A DNA stretch of 64,000 bases, from the NCBI RefSeq assembly GCF_023078355.1, contig NZ_CP095552.1, positions 4,960,001 through 5,024,000 on the forward strand, in the 5' to 3' direction. Position numbers and translations under genes: made by a program. This document shows, piece after piece, positions 17,554-26,444 of the stretch (the first letter of the stretch is position 1; each line of letters begins with the position of its first letter). The notes below the pieces were generated by a model. The model was not told the DNA's origin, did no database searches, and was given only the letters and a program-made list of their open reading frames with translations. The DNA is from Gordonia hongkongensis. Lineage in GTDB: Bacteria; Actinomycetota; Actinomycetes; Mycobacteriales; Mycobacteriaceae.

Positions 17554-19266
17554 TCAGCCGGGCAGGCTCACGGGACGGGCCTCCCGCAATTCGCCGTCGA
17601 CGATCCGGAACACCCGCGACTCCGCCACATCCGCGGTCAACGGGTAATCCGTGCGGACATGCGCTCCGCGGGATTCGGTACGCGCGGCAGCGGCGGCGAC
17701 GACCGCGGACGCGGTGAGCGTGAGTGCCGCGTCCTCGATGTCGCGTACCGAGTCGGCCATCCGACGCGGCGCGGCGGCGAGCGTCGCGGCGACTTCGGCG
17801 AGACCGGCAGCCGACCGTCGTAGCGCGACATGACGCGTCATCATGTTCTGGAGCTGTTCGCGGTCCAGGACGGGGACCGGCTGCTCGACCTTCCGTTCGG
17901 CGCGTTCGGGAACCGGGATCTCGCGACGCGCGACTGCCACGGCGGCCGCGCGACGGCCCATCACCAGGCCTTCCAGCAGGCTGTTCGATGCCAGACGGTT
18001 GGCGCCGTGCAGCCCGGTGCGCGCGACTTCGCCGGCCGCGAGCAACCCATCGACCGCGGTGCGGGACGACTCGTCGGTCACGACCCCGCCGCACAGATAG
18101 TGCGCGCCGGGGACGACCGGGATCCGTCCGGACGCGGGGTCGAGGCCGGCCGCGCGGACACCTGCGGTCACCGTCGGGAAGCGTGCCTCGAAGTCGCCGA
18201 CGTCGGCGATGTCGAGATACACGCACGGGTGCCCGGTGAGCTCGATCGCGGTCTGCACCGCGTCGGCCACCACGTCGCGGGGTGCGAGATCGCCCATCGG
18301 GTGGACGCCCGCGGTGAGCGACCGGCCCTCGACGTCGATGAGCCGTCCGCCCTCGCCGCGCACCGCCTCGCTGATGAGGGTCCGCCGACCCCGCGCGCCC
18401 GCGGTGTAGAGCATCGTCGGGTGGAACTGGATGAACTCGAGATCGGACACCTGCGCCCCGGCGCGCAGTGCCAGCGCGATGCCGTCGCAGGTGGCGCCCG
18501 CCGGATTCGTGGTGGCGGCGTAGAGGTGCCCCGCCCCGCCGGTCGCGAGGAGCACGGTCGGGGCGAGGACCGACGTGGGACGGCCGTCGCGCAGGCACGC
18601 GACACCGACTGCCCGGCCGTCGTCGAGGTGGATCGCGGTGGCGATCGTGTCGTCGAGGAACCGGATCGGCGGCACGTCTCCGCCGGCGGTCTGCCGGACG
18701 GCCTCGTGCAGCGCGCGCTGGATCGCGGCCCCGGTCGCGTCGCCGCCGGCGGTCTGCCGGACGGCCTCGTGCAGCGCGCGCTGGATCGCGGCCCCGGTCG
18801 CGTCGCCGCCGGCGTGGATGATGCGCCGGCGGGTGTGGCCGCCCTCACGGGTGCGCAGGAGCAGACCGTCGGTGTCCCGGTCGAATTCGGCACCCCAGCC
18901 GATGAGGGCCGACACCGAGTCCCAGCCGTCGGCGAGGATGAGGCCCGACGCCGCGGCATCGGTGAGACCGCCGCCGGCGGCGACCGTGTCGGCGAGGTGG
19001 CGGTCCACGGAATCGGCGCTGTCCGGGCTTCCCGTCTCCGCGCCGGGCATCACGACCGCGACCCCACCCTGCGCGTAGAACGTGGACGTGGGTTGCTCCG
19101 CATTCGCGACGTCCCAGCCCGGCCCCTTGTTGAGCACGACGACCCGGAGCCCCTCGTGGGCGGCCCACAGCGCCGCCGTCAGTCCGGCGATTCCGGCACC
19201 CACCACCACGAGGTCGGCGCGGACCGTTTCCTCGGTCCCGGTCAGTCCGCGAGTGAACCCGCTCAT
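17554..19266 (-). CDS. nadB: L-aspartate oxidase NadB with a 21-residue internal tandem duplication
   Basis: 570 residues. FAD fold at ADLVVVGAGIAGLTAAL (17-33), capping-domain and active-site strings LEFIQFHPTMLYTAG, RGEGGRLIDVEG, HPMGDLAPRDVVADA and GLHGANRLASNSLLEG are all in place. It oxidises L-aspartate to iminoaspartate, the first step of de novo NAD synthesis. Oddity: GGDATGAAIQRALHEAVRQT(A) occurs twice in a row because of an exact 63-bp duplication (18681-18743 and 18744-18806), so the protein is 21 residues longer than expected. The stretch is in the FAD-domain helix following RRIIHAGG. Unlike mycobacteria, no nadA or nadC flanks it. Confidence 0.9.
   Translation of the reverse strand: MSGFTRGLTGTEETVRADLVVVGAGIAGLTAALWAAHEGLRVVVLNKGPGWDVANAEQPTSTFYAQGGVAVVMPGAETGSPDSADSVDRHLADTVAAGGGLTDAAASGLILADGWDSVSALIGWGAEFDRDTDGLLLRTREGGHTRRRIIHAGGDATGAAIQRALHEAVRQTAGGDATGAAIQRALHEAVRQTAGGDVPPIRFLDDTIATAIHLDDGRAVGVACLRDGRPTSVLAPTVLLATGGAGHLYAATTNPAGATCDGIALALRAGAQVSDLEFIQFHPTMLYTAGARGRRTLISEAVRGEGGRLIDVEGRSLTAGVHPMGDLAPRDVVADAVQTAIELTGHPCVYLDIADVGDFEARFPTVTAGVRAAGLDPASGRIPVVPGAHYLCGGVVTDESSRTAVDGLLAAGEVARTGLHGANRLASNSLLEGLVMGRRAAAVAVARREIPVPERAERKVEQPVPVLDREQLQNMMTRHVALRRSAAGLAEVAATLAAAPRRMADSVRDIEDAALTLTASAVVAAAAARTESRGAHVRTDYPLTADVAESRVFRIVDGELREARPVSLPG
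18681..18806. repeat. Exact 63-bp tandem duplication inside nadB
   Basis: Bases 18681-18743 and 18744-18806 are identical, and the first 8 bases recur again at 18807. The unit is a multiple of three, so the frame is kept. Short CGCCGGCG ends would favour slippage. Confidence 0.95.
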
Positions 19267-19399
19267 GTCAACCGCCTCTCGCCGCGGCTCGGGGTGCCGC
19301 AGGCCCTCCGGGCAACACCCCGGACATGTTTTCGATTCCCAGTCGAAAACCCTACCCTGCGAGTGCGCCGCCCGAAATGCTCGGCGGCCCGCCGGCTCC

Positions 19400-19442
19400 G
19401 ATGTTTGATCGTCTCCGGCCGCGATGTTTGATCACCTCCGGC
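19400..19442. promoter_or_regulatory. Two 20-bp direct repeats upstream of the FAD-Rieske gene
   Basis: GATGTTTGATC-nn-CTCCGGC occurs at 19400-19419 and 19423-19442 with a 23-bp period, differing only in the two middle bases. The second copy ends 19 bp before the ATG at 19462. Tandem direct repeats on about two helical turns suggest a regulator site; the factor is unknown. Confidence 0.5.
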
Positions 19443-19461
19443 AAGGGCAAAACCGGTCAGC

Positions 19462-20988
19462 ATGAAAACCCTCTGGTTCGACCCCGCAGGTGAGGCAGCC
19501 CCCGAGTACCTGCCCGATGTCCGCCCGGAGACGATGCCCATCGACGTCGTCGACAGATTCGACCAGGTCATCGTCGGAGGTGGCATCACCGGTCTGACGA
19601 CCGGCCTGCTGCTGGCCCGCGCGGGCCAGTCGGTCGCGGTCCTCGAAGCCCGGCACATGGGCGCCGCGGCGACCGGCCACACCACCGGCAAGCTCTCGCT
19701 GCTCCAGGGCACTCGACTGTCGTCGATCGCGAGCCGCCACGGCCACTCGGCCGTACAGGACTACGTCGAGGCCAACCGCGAGGGACAGGCCTGGTTGCGC
19801 CACTATCTCGAACACCGCGGCCTGCAGGTCGACGAACGTGCGGCCCTCACCTTCGCCGCTACCGCGTCCGGCGCGAAGTCGGTGGAGAAGGAGTTCGAGG
19901 CCTGCCGCGCTCATGACCTGCCCGTCGAACACGTCGACTGCCCCGAGCTGCCCTTCGACGTCCGCACCGCCATTCGCCTCGACGGTCAGGCCCAGATCGA
20001 CCCGATGGTCGTGCTCCGTGCCCTGGCCGACGACCTGCGCGCACACGGCGGCCACTTCTACGAGGGCGTCCGTGTGCAGGGCCTCCGCCACGGCTCACCG
20101 AACGTCCTCTCGACCGACGCCGGTGACGTCCGTGCCGACTCGGTGGTCATCGCCACCGGACAGCCCTTCCTCGACCGCGGCGGCTACTTCGCCCGGGTCC
20201 ATCCCCAGCGGTCCTACGCCGCGGCGTTCACCGTCGACGGGGACATCCCCGGCGAGATGTACCTCGGCTCCGACAACCCGTCGGTCTCACTGCGGACGGT
20301 CTCCCGGCCCGGCTACGACCGCGAACTGCTCATGGTCGGCGGCTTCGGACACGAGGTGGGCCGGACGAAGTCCGAGCGACAGCATGTCCTCGACCTGATC
20401 AGCTGGACCCAGAAGCACTTCCCCTCGGCACAGATGGTCGCGCGCTGGTCGGCCCAGGACTACACGACGATCGACGAATTGCCTTATGTCGGACCGATTC
20501 TGCCGGGCGTCGACTCGGTGCAGGTGGCGACCGGGTTCGCCAAGTGGGGTCTGACAAACGGCGTCGCCGCGGCGCTCGCGATGACGGGACGCATCCTCGG
20601 TTCCGAACCACCGTGGTCGACGACCCTGCGCCCGTGGCGCACGACCGAGATCAGCCGCCCCGGCTCGCTGGCCTCGGCGGTGTCGGCCAACGCGCAGGTC
20701 GCGGGATACATGGCCGCCGGTTACCTGTCGCTGCTGAAGCCGACCGACGGCGCACCCGAGGAAGGCGACGGCAGCGTCGGGCGTTCCGGCGTGAAGCCCG
20801 AGGGCGTGTGCACCGTGCAGGGCCAGACGCGGTCCGTCGCGCCGCTGTGCACGCACCTCTACGGCGTGCTGCGATGGAACGATGCCGAACAGTCCTGGGA
20901 CTGCCCGCTGCACGGTTCGCGATTCAGCCACACCGGCGAGGTCCTCGAAGGTCCGGCCACCCGGAACCTGGCCTCGCACAACGACTGA
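19462..20988 (+). CDS. FAD-dependent oxidoreductase fused to a C-terminal Rieske [2Fe-2S] domain
   Basis: 508 residues. A DAO-type flavin domain (QVIVGGGITGLTTGLLLARAGQSVAVLEA, residues 35-63) is followed by AATGHTTGKLSLLQGT and, near the end of the domain, ATGFAKWGLTNGVAAA. A Rieske domain closes the protein: CTHLYG (Cys-x-His) and CPLHGSRF (Cys-x2-His) ligate the [2Fe-2S] cluster. This fusion family is widespread in actinobacteria and cyanobacteria; its substrate is not settled. Stands alone, divergent from nadB. Confidence 0.9.
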   Translation: MKTLWFDPAGEAAPEYLPDVRPETMPIDVVDRFDQVIVGGGITGLTTGLLLARAGQSVAVLEARHMGAAATGHTTGKLSLLQGTRLSSIASRHGHSAVQDYVEANREGQAWLRHYLEHRGLQVDERAALTFAATASGAKSVEKEFEACRAHDLPVEHVDCPELPFDVRTAIRLDGQAQIDPMVVLRALADDLRAHGGHFYEGVRVQGLRHGSPNVLSTDAGDVRADSVVIATGQPFLDRGGYFARVHPQRSYAAAFTVDGDIPGEMYLGSDNPSVSLRTVSRPGYDRELLMVGGFGHEVGRTKSERQHVLDLISWTQKHFPSAQMVARWSAQDYTTIDELPYVGPILPGVDSVQVATGFAKWGLTNGVAAALAMTGRILGSEPPWSTTLRPWRTTEISRPGSLASAVSANAQVAGYMAAGYLSLLKPTDGAPEEGDGSVGRSGVKPEGVCTVQGQTRSVAPLCTHLYGVLRWNDAEQSWDCPLHGSRFSHTGEVLEGPATRNLASHND

Positions 20989-21034
20989 GCGGGACACAGC
21001 GGACCGTCGTCGGGCCCGACGACGGTTCGCCTTG

Positions 21035-22000
21035 TCAAGTCCGGACGACGGCCGGCGCCGAACCGGCAAGCGCGGCCTCGCCCAGCATGCGTCGGAACAC
21101 CGGACCGGTCAGCGTCGCGATCGGGCGCTGCACCGCTCCGGCCAGGACGCGGACACCTACGTCGAGTGCTCGCGCGTCGAGGCCGACCGGAATGCGGTCC
21201 CGGCCGCTCAGGACCCCGTGCAGGATCGCCGCTGCCGCGGCATCCGGCCGCGTACCGGGCAGGCGACGGTTGAACCCCCGCGTCACGAAGTCCCGCACCC
21301 CGGGCGTCACGTACAACGCGCGGGCGGCGATCTCGGTGTGCACGACGCCGGGATGAACACTGTGCACCCGGACGTCGGACCCTTGGGCACGAAGCTGTAG
21401 CTGGATGGTCTCGGAGTAGCCGCGCGCGGCGAACTTCGAGGCGGAGTACGCGGACTGCGTGGGGCAACCGAGGAATCCGAAGGCGCTGGAGGTGTTCACG
21501 ATCGACCCGCCGCCGGCCGCCTGCAGATGCGGGAGGAAGGCCACGGTGCCGTTCACGACGCCGCCGAGGTTCACGGCCATGATCCGCCGCGCGTAATCGT
21601 CGTCCTCCTCGAGAACGCCCGCCACCATCGTGATCCCGGCATTGTTGAACACCATGGCCGGCGGGCCGGACCGACCGATGACGGCGTCGGCATATGCGGT
21701 CATCGCATCGGCGTCGGACACATCGACCTCGTCGAGATGCACCCGGGCACCGGCGTCGCACAACCGCACCGTTTCCTGCGCGGCCGGAAGGTCGACATCG
21801 CTCAGGAACACCTCGACACCCGCACGATCGAATCGCCGCGCGAGTGCCCGGCCCATCCCCGCCCCGGCACCGGTGATCACCACCGGCCGCCCGGCGCAGC
21901 GCCGACGAAGCCGGCCATCGGAGACCTGCGGATGCCACAGTCGCGCGGGCGGAAACGCCGGGTCCAGGCGCAGCGACCGGAGTTCAGACCAGTTCGTCAC
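21035..22000 (-). CDS. Short-chain dehydrogenase/reductase
   Basis: 321 residues, GTG start. The first ~38 residues are an extension before the Rossmann fold. NAD(P) motif VVITGAGAGMGRALARRF (TGxxxGxG), NNAG near 116, and the catalytic YxxxK as YSASK with Ser upstream (NTSSAFG). The C-terminal ~70 residues are longer than in a minimal SDR. Such extended SDRs in mycolate actinobacteria act on steroid or fatty alcohol substrates; specificity unknown. Divergent from the phytoene-desaturase-like gene. Confidence 0.88.
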   Translation of the reverse strand: MTNWSELRSLRLDPAFPPARLWHPQVSDGRLRRRCAGRPVVITGAGAGMGRALARRFDRAGVEVFLSDVDLPAAQETVRLCDAGARVHLDEVDVSDADAMTAYADAVIGRSGPPAMVFNNAGITMVAGVLEEDDDYARRIMAVNLGGVVNGTVAFLPHLQAAGGGSIVNTSSAFGFLGCPTQSAYSASKFAARGYSETIQLQLRAQGSDVRVHSVHPGVVHTEIAARALYVTPGVRDFVTRGFNRRLPGTRPDAAAAAILHGVLSGRDRIPVGLDARALDVGVRVLAGAVQRPIATLTGPVFRRMLGEAALAGSAPAVVRT

Positions 22001-22207
22001 CCGTGCGGACTACCCGCTTGCCCCGGCGCTACACATCCCTCAGAATCGCCGGGCACGGCTGCGCCTCGACCCGCGCGTTCACCTCCCGCGCGCATCGTCG
22101 GCGTTTACGGTCGGGGGCCGCGGGTAACCCGCGCACCGGACAGCGTGACGTACCGGCCCGGAGCACATCGGCCGGGTGAGATCGATACGGACGAGGGGAG
22201 TCGACCG

Positions 22208-23808
22208 TTGAGTGTGTCGGATGCAGTGGTCGTCGGGGCCGGCCACAACGGGCTCATCGCCGCGATCCGGCTCGCCGATGCGGGCTGGGATGTCACGCTC
22301 CTCGAAGCGCAGCCCGAGGTCGGCGGCGCAGTCCGGAGCGCCGAGATCACCCCCGGGTACGTCACCGACCTGTTCAGCGCCTTCTATCCGCTCGCGGTGG
22401 CGTCGCCGGTCTTCGCCGACCTCGACCTCGCCGATCACGGTCTGGAGTGGAGCCGCGCACCGCTGGCCGTCGGCCACCCCGCTGGGCCCGACGACGTCAA
22501 CGCGCCGGTCGTCTTCCCCGATGCCGCCGACACCGCCGCGCACCTGGCCACCTTCGACGAGCGTGACCGGCGCGCCTGGCTCGACCTGGTCGAGCAGTGG
22601 CAGCAACTCCGGCCCGCGATCCTCGACACCCTGTTCGGTCCGTTCCCCCCGGTCCGCGCGCTGTTGTCGCTCCTCCGCTCGCTCGGCACGGCAGACGCCC
22701 TGCGCCTGGCCCGGTTCCTATCCTGCCGGCCGATCAGATGGTGCGTGAACTGTTCCACAGCGAGAAATCCGGTCTGCTCATCATCGGCAACTCCCTGCAC
22801 GCCGACATCCCGCTCCACGCACCCGGCAGCGGATTGATGGGGTACCTGCTGACCATGCTCGGCCAGGACACCGGGTATCCCGTACCCGTGGGCGGGGCGA
22901 GCGCACTGCCCGCGGCCCTTCGACGCCGCGCCGAGAGCGCCGGGGTGACCGTCGTCTGCGACACCCGCGTCACCCGGATTGACGTCCAGGGCGGGCGGGC
23001 CACCGGGGTGGTGGACAGCACCGGCCGCCGATGGCCGGCGAAGCGCGCCGTGCTCGCCGACGTGGCAGCGCCCACGCTCTACACCGAGCTGCTGTCGGCC
23101 GACGTCGTGCCCGCGCGCGTCCTCGACGACCTGAGGGCCTTCGCCTGGGACACCCCGGTGGTCAAGGTGAACTACGCCCTGCGTGAGAAGATCCCTTGGC
23201 GCAGTAACAATCTCAGCGGAGCCGGCACCATCCACCTCGGCGCCGACGCGCGCAACATCGCCTACGGGACCGCCGACATCGAAACCGGCCGTGTCCCGGA
23301 GCATCCGTTCCTGCTCTTCGGCCAGATGACCACCGCGGACCCGGGCCGGTCCCCCGCGGGCACCGAAAGCGCTTGGTCCTACAGCCATCTCCCGCGCGGA
23401 GTGACCGACGACGAGGCGGCCCAGCTGCTGGCCCGCAGGATGGACGCCGTCCTCGAAGCCCACGCGCCCGGTGTCTCCGACCTCATCGTGGGACGGCACG
23501 TCCAGACCCCACACGACCTGCAGGCCGCCGACGCCAATCTCGTCCATGGGACGGTCAACGGCGGTACGGCACAACTGTTCCAGCAGTTGATCTTCCGCCC
23601 GACGCCGAACCTGGGCGGTGCGTCGACGCCGGTGGATCGCCTCTACCTGGCGGGGGCGGGAGCGCACCCCGGTGGCGGGGTCCACGGCGCCTGTGGCAAC
23701 AATGCCGCGCGCGCCGCCCTCGCCTCGGACGGGTTCCGCGGATTCCCGCGAAGAGTATTCGACCGCAACATCATCCGACGACTGACCAAGACCGACAACA
23801 ATCACTGA
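22208..23808 (+). pseudogene. Phytoene-desaturase-like NAD(P)/FAD oxidoreductase, frameshifted near 22715-22725
   Basis: The N-terminal half reads from TTG 22208 or GTG 22214 (SVSDAVVVGAGHNGLIAAI: GxGxxG FAD fold, then EAQPEVGGAVRSAEITPGY). Near 22720 the frame loses homology. The next frame picks it up at once (ILPADQMVRELFHSEKSG) and runs to 23808, ending in the family's GAGAHPGGGVHGACGNNAA. A missing base in CCTATCC (22717-22723) explains this. If repaired, the product is about 533 residues, normal for this group. So either a broken gene or a sequence error. An SRPBCC gene follows after 15 bp, an arrangement known in mycobacteria. Confidence 0.85.
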
Positions 23809-23823
23809 ACGGAGCAGCGGAGC

Positions 23824-24258
23824 ATGAACCGAGTCGAACGTCATACGAGTGCCACACCGGCGCAGGTCTGGTCGGTGCTGTCCAACGGCTGGCTGTACGC
23901 CTCGTGGGTCGTCGGGGCCTCCCGCATCCGCAACGTCGACCACACGTGGCCGCAACCCGGATCGAAGATCTATCACTCGGCGGGGGTGTGGCCGGCTCTG
24001 CTCAACGACGAGACGGAATCCGTCGAGTCGAAGGCCGGGCTTCTCGAATTGTCGGCCGCCGGATGGCCTTTCGGTCGTGCACGAATCCGCATGACGATCG
24101 AGAAGGACGGTGACGGTTCCCTCATCGGCATGGAGGAGTTCGTGGAGACCCCGCCGCTCAGATGGATTCCGCCGACCATCCAGGAAACCGTCATGTCGCC
24201 GCGCCTCAACGAATGCCTGAAACGGCTGGCGATGCTCGCCGAGAACCACGCGGGATGA
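23824..24258 (+). CDS. SRPBCC (START/polyketide-cyclase-like) family protein
   Basis: 144 residues; the helix-grip pattern begins NRVERHTSATPAQVWSVLSNGWLYASWVVGA, with WPQPGSKIYHSAGVWP and later SPRLNECLKRLAMLAE as the long C-terminal helix. These proteins bind hydrophobic ligands. ATG at 23824 follows the FAD oxidoreductase stop by 15 bp, so the two are probably cotranscribed and may act on the same lipid or isoprenoid. Confidence 0.85.
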   Translation: MNRVERHTSATPAQVWSVLSNGWLYASWVVGASRIRNVDHTWPQPGSKIYHSAGVWPALLNDETESVESKAGLLELSAAGWPFGRARIRMTIEKDGDGSLIGMEEFVETPPLRWIPPTIQETVMSPRLNECLKRLAMLAENHAG

Positions 24259-24297
24259 CAGGGTTGCAACCGGGTCGGTGCGGGTACGCCTTCTGGC

Positions 24298-24903
24298 ATG
24301 ACCACAGCACTCGCCATCAACTGCACCCTCAAACCCTCTCCTGCTGAATCGAGCAGCGAGCTCATCGCCCGACATATCCTGGACGCACTCGCCGAGCAGG
24401 GCGTGACCGGGGACATCGTCCGAGCGGTGGATTTCGACATCCGGCCGGGAGTCGAACGAGACATGGGCGACGGTGACGAGTGGCCCGCGCTCTTCGAACG
24501 GGTTGCGGCCGCCGACATCCTGGTGATCGCGACCCCGACGTGGCTGGGCCACATGTCCAGCGTCACCCAGCGTGTTCTGGAACGCCTCGACGCGGAGATC
24601 TCCGAGACCGACGACGCCGGCCGCCCCGGGATGCTGGGCAAGGTGGCGATGTGCGGTGTCGTCGGCAACGAGGACGGCGCCCACAAGATCATCGCCGATG
24701 TCTTCGGCGCGCTCAACGACATCGGGTTCACGATCCCCGGGCAGGGCAACACCTACTGGAACGACGAGGCGATGGGCGGCCGCGACTACAAGGATCTCGA
24801 CTCGGTTCCCGACCCCGTCGACTCCGCCACCCATGCCGCCGCCCGCAACGCGGCACACCTCGCTCGACTGCTGTCGCAGAACAGCTTTCCACCGTACGAA
24901 TGA
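24298..24903 (+). CDS. Flavodoxin-fold NAD(P)H-dependent oxidoreductase
   Basis: 201 residues. NCTLKPSPAESSSELIARHI is the phosphate-binding first loop, IATPTWLGHMSSVTQRVLERLD the flavin loop (PTWxGxxSS), and GNEDGAHKIIADVFGALNDIGF the third. This is the NADPH-dependent FMN reductase/flavodoxin family. It probably reduces quinones or nitro compounds using FMN. It lies 39 bp after the SRPBCC gene and could be cotranscribed. Confidence 0.87.
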   Translation: MTTALAINCTLKPSPAESSSELIARHILDALAEQGVTGDIVRAVDFDIRPGVERDMGDGDEWPALFERVAAADILVIATPTWLGHMSSVTQRVLERLDAEISETDDAGRPGMLGKVAMCGVVGNEDGAHKIIADVFGALNDIGFTIPGQGNTYWNDEAMGGRDYKDLDSVPDPVDSATHAAARNAAHLARLLSQNSFPPYE

Positions 24904-24961
24904 GCAAGATGTCCGCGGACGACCTTTGTCGACTCCCAGTCGCTGTCCGATGTCGTGCGGC

Positions 24962-26086
24962 TCAGGCCGTCTCGCCGTCCGCGAGATGACCGGCGTCCTC
25001 GGCAGCCTGGCGGCGTAGTCGCTCCCGGTATCCGTAGGTGGCCCGCAGGACGTCGTCGTAGCTGTCGGCACTGGAACCGAGGGCGCCGGCGAAGATCCCC
25101 ATCGACGTCGCCAGCCATGCCAGGTACACGTAATTGCGCAACCCCACCGGATATCCGAGCTGCGAGGCGAGGAAGTTCTCCTCGATGACGATGAGCGCCG
25201 CCGTCAGTGTCGCCAGGAACAGCCCGGCGTACAGCACCACCGCGCTGAACACGACGGTGCACACCGTCGCCATGTTGTAGAGGCGCGCACGCGGTTTCGC
25301 GGTGACCGTCACCCGTTCCCACAGGCGATTGTTGACGATGAGCCACAGCGAGGCGAGCACCAACGACAGCAGGGTGATGGCTGCGAGACGCCACGCACTC
25401 AGCGCATTGGCCATCGACCAGATCGTGGAGAAGAAGATGCCGAACGACGCCGCTGCGGCGGCTGCGGCGGTCATGCCGGTGAGGGTCGGGATCAGCCGCC
25501 ACGGCCGATTTCCCCGAACCATTCCGGCCATCAACTTCAGACGACGCGAATAACCCTCGGCGCACACGTATTCGGTGTCGCCGTCGCCGATGACGACGAT
25601 GCCGCGCTGCTCCTCGAACTCGCGCATGGACCCCGCACCGGTCACCGCCTCGGCGATGGTGGAGATCAAGGTCCGCAGCGCTCGCCGGGGAGCGGGTCCG
25701 AGAGCTGGGAGCGAGACGACGGCGGCGTTGCGTTCGCGGTCGAGTTCGGCCAGCACCACAAGGTTTCGTGGGCTGCGATCGTTGCCGTCGGCGTCCCGCG
25801 GCTTGTACAGCCGCGGCATCTCGGTGACGAACACGACCACCTCGTCGGCCGAGTCATCCGTACCCCAGACGGTCTCCAGATCACCGCGCGGCGTCATCTG
25901 CAGTGTGGTGTCCCTCGTGACGGTGTGTCCGCGGTACTCCAGTGACAGCTCGTCGGCGATCTGCTCGAAGCGGTCCTCACCGCGCTCGATCAGGGCGGCC
26001 GGAAGACCGTGTTCGGCGACGATCCGCAGCGCTCCGGCGCGCCGCGGATCGTCGTTCTCGGTGGTCATGTGCGTCTCTGCCGTCAT
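24962..26086 (-). CDS. Conserved membrane protein, 4 TM, unknown function
   Basis: 374 residues. The N-terminal ~200 are soluble (VVFVTEMPRLYKPRDADG, then a Rossmann-like ALRTLISTIAEAVTGAG). Four hydrophobic helices follow between about 205 and 345 (LTGMTAAAAAAASFGIFFS; LAAITLLSLVLASLWLIV; TVFSAVVLYAGLFLATLTA; YLAWLATSMGIFAGALGS). Similar proteins occur through mycolate actinobacteria without a known role. Start ATG 26086, alternative ATG 26068. It follows a small acidic gene after 14 bp. Confidence 0.75.
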   Translation of the reverse strand: MTAETHMTTENDDPRRAGALRIVAEHGLPAALIERGEDRFEQIADELSLEYRGHTVTRDTTLQMTPRGDLETVWGTDDSADEVVVFVTEMPRLYKPRDADGNDRSPRNLVVLAELDRERNAAVVSLPALGPAPRRALRTLISTIAEAVTGAGSMREFEEQRGIVVIGDGDTEYVCAEGYSRRLKLMAGMVRGNRPWRLIPTLTGMTAAAAAAASFGIFFSTIWSMANALSAWRLAAITLLSLVLASLWLIVNNRLWERVTVTAKPRARLYNMATVCTVVFSAVVLYAGLFLATLTAALIVIEENFLASQLGYPVGLRNYVYLAWLATSMGIFAGALGSSADSYDDVLRATYGYRERLRRQAAEDAGHLADGETA

Positions 26087-26100
26087 GATCAGGCGGGGCC

Positions 26101-26310
26101 TCAGTCCGGCGGCTCGGACTCCCCCGCCGCAGGGGAGTCCGGGTTGTCCTCGTCGTCGCGGGCGGTGGCGGCGGAGGGGTCCACCTGCTCGTCCGTGTCG
26201 GGTTCGTCGACAGTCCGCTCCTCGAGTTCGTCGACCTTGCGTCGAGCATCATCCGGCGTCGCGTCCGGCTTACCGGTCTCGGCCGGCTCCATGGGCAGTT
26301 CTTCGGTCAT
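26101..26310 (-). CDS. Small acidic, disordered hypothetical protein
   Basis: 69 residues, rich in Glu, Asp, Pro and Thr (VDELEERTVDEPDTDEQVD) with no hydrophobic core; probably disordered. It lies 14 bp upstream of the membrane protein on the same strand and may be coexpressed. No family recognised. Confidence 0.55.
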   Translation of the reverse strand: MTEELPMEPAETGKPDATPDDARRKVDELEERTVDEPDTDEQVDPSAATARDDEDNPDSPAAGESEPPD

Positions 26311-26444
26311 CGTGTGCGTCGACCCTCCGGTTGGTGTCGCTCGGTGGTGCCTCTGTCAGAGGGACGGGTTCCCGTTCACCACAGCGGGCAAACCCGGCGG
26401 GACACCGACCAAGCGCGGAGACGGTCGACCGTCACCGAGCCGTA

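Noticed and set aside
22435..25071. 878-codon open frame on the minus strand, and other very long frames opposite real genes (5515-7113 +, 12511-14460 +, 17830-19431 +, 34817-36820 -)
   Set aside because: They are antisense to clear family proteins, rich in Arg, His, Gly and Asp, and have no domain. Long shadows are normal in high-GC DNA.
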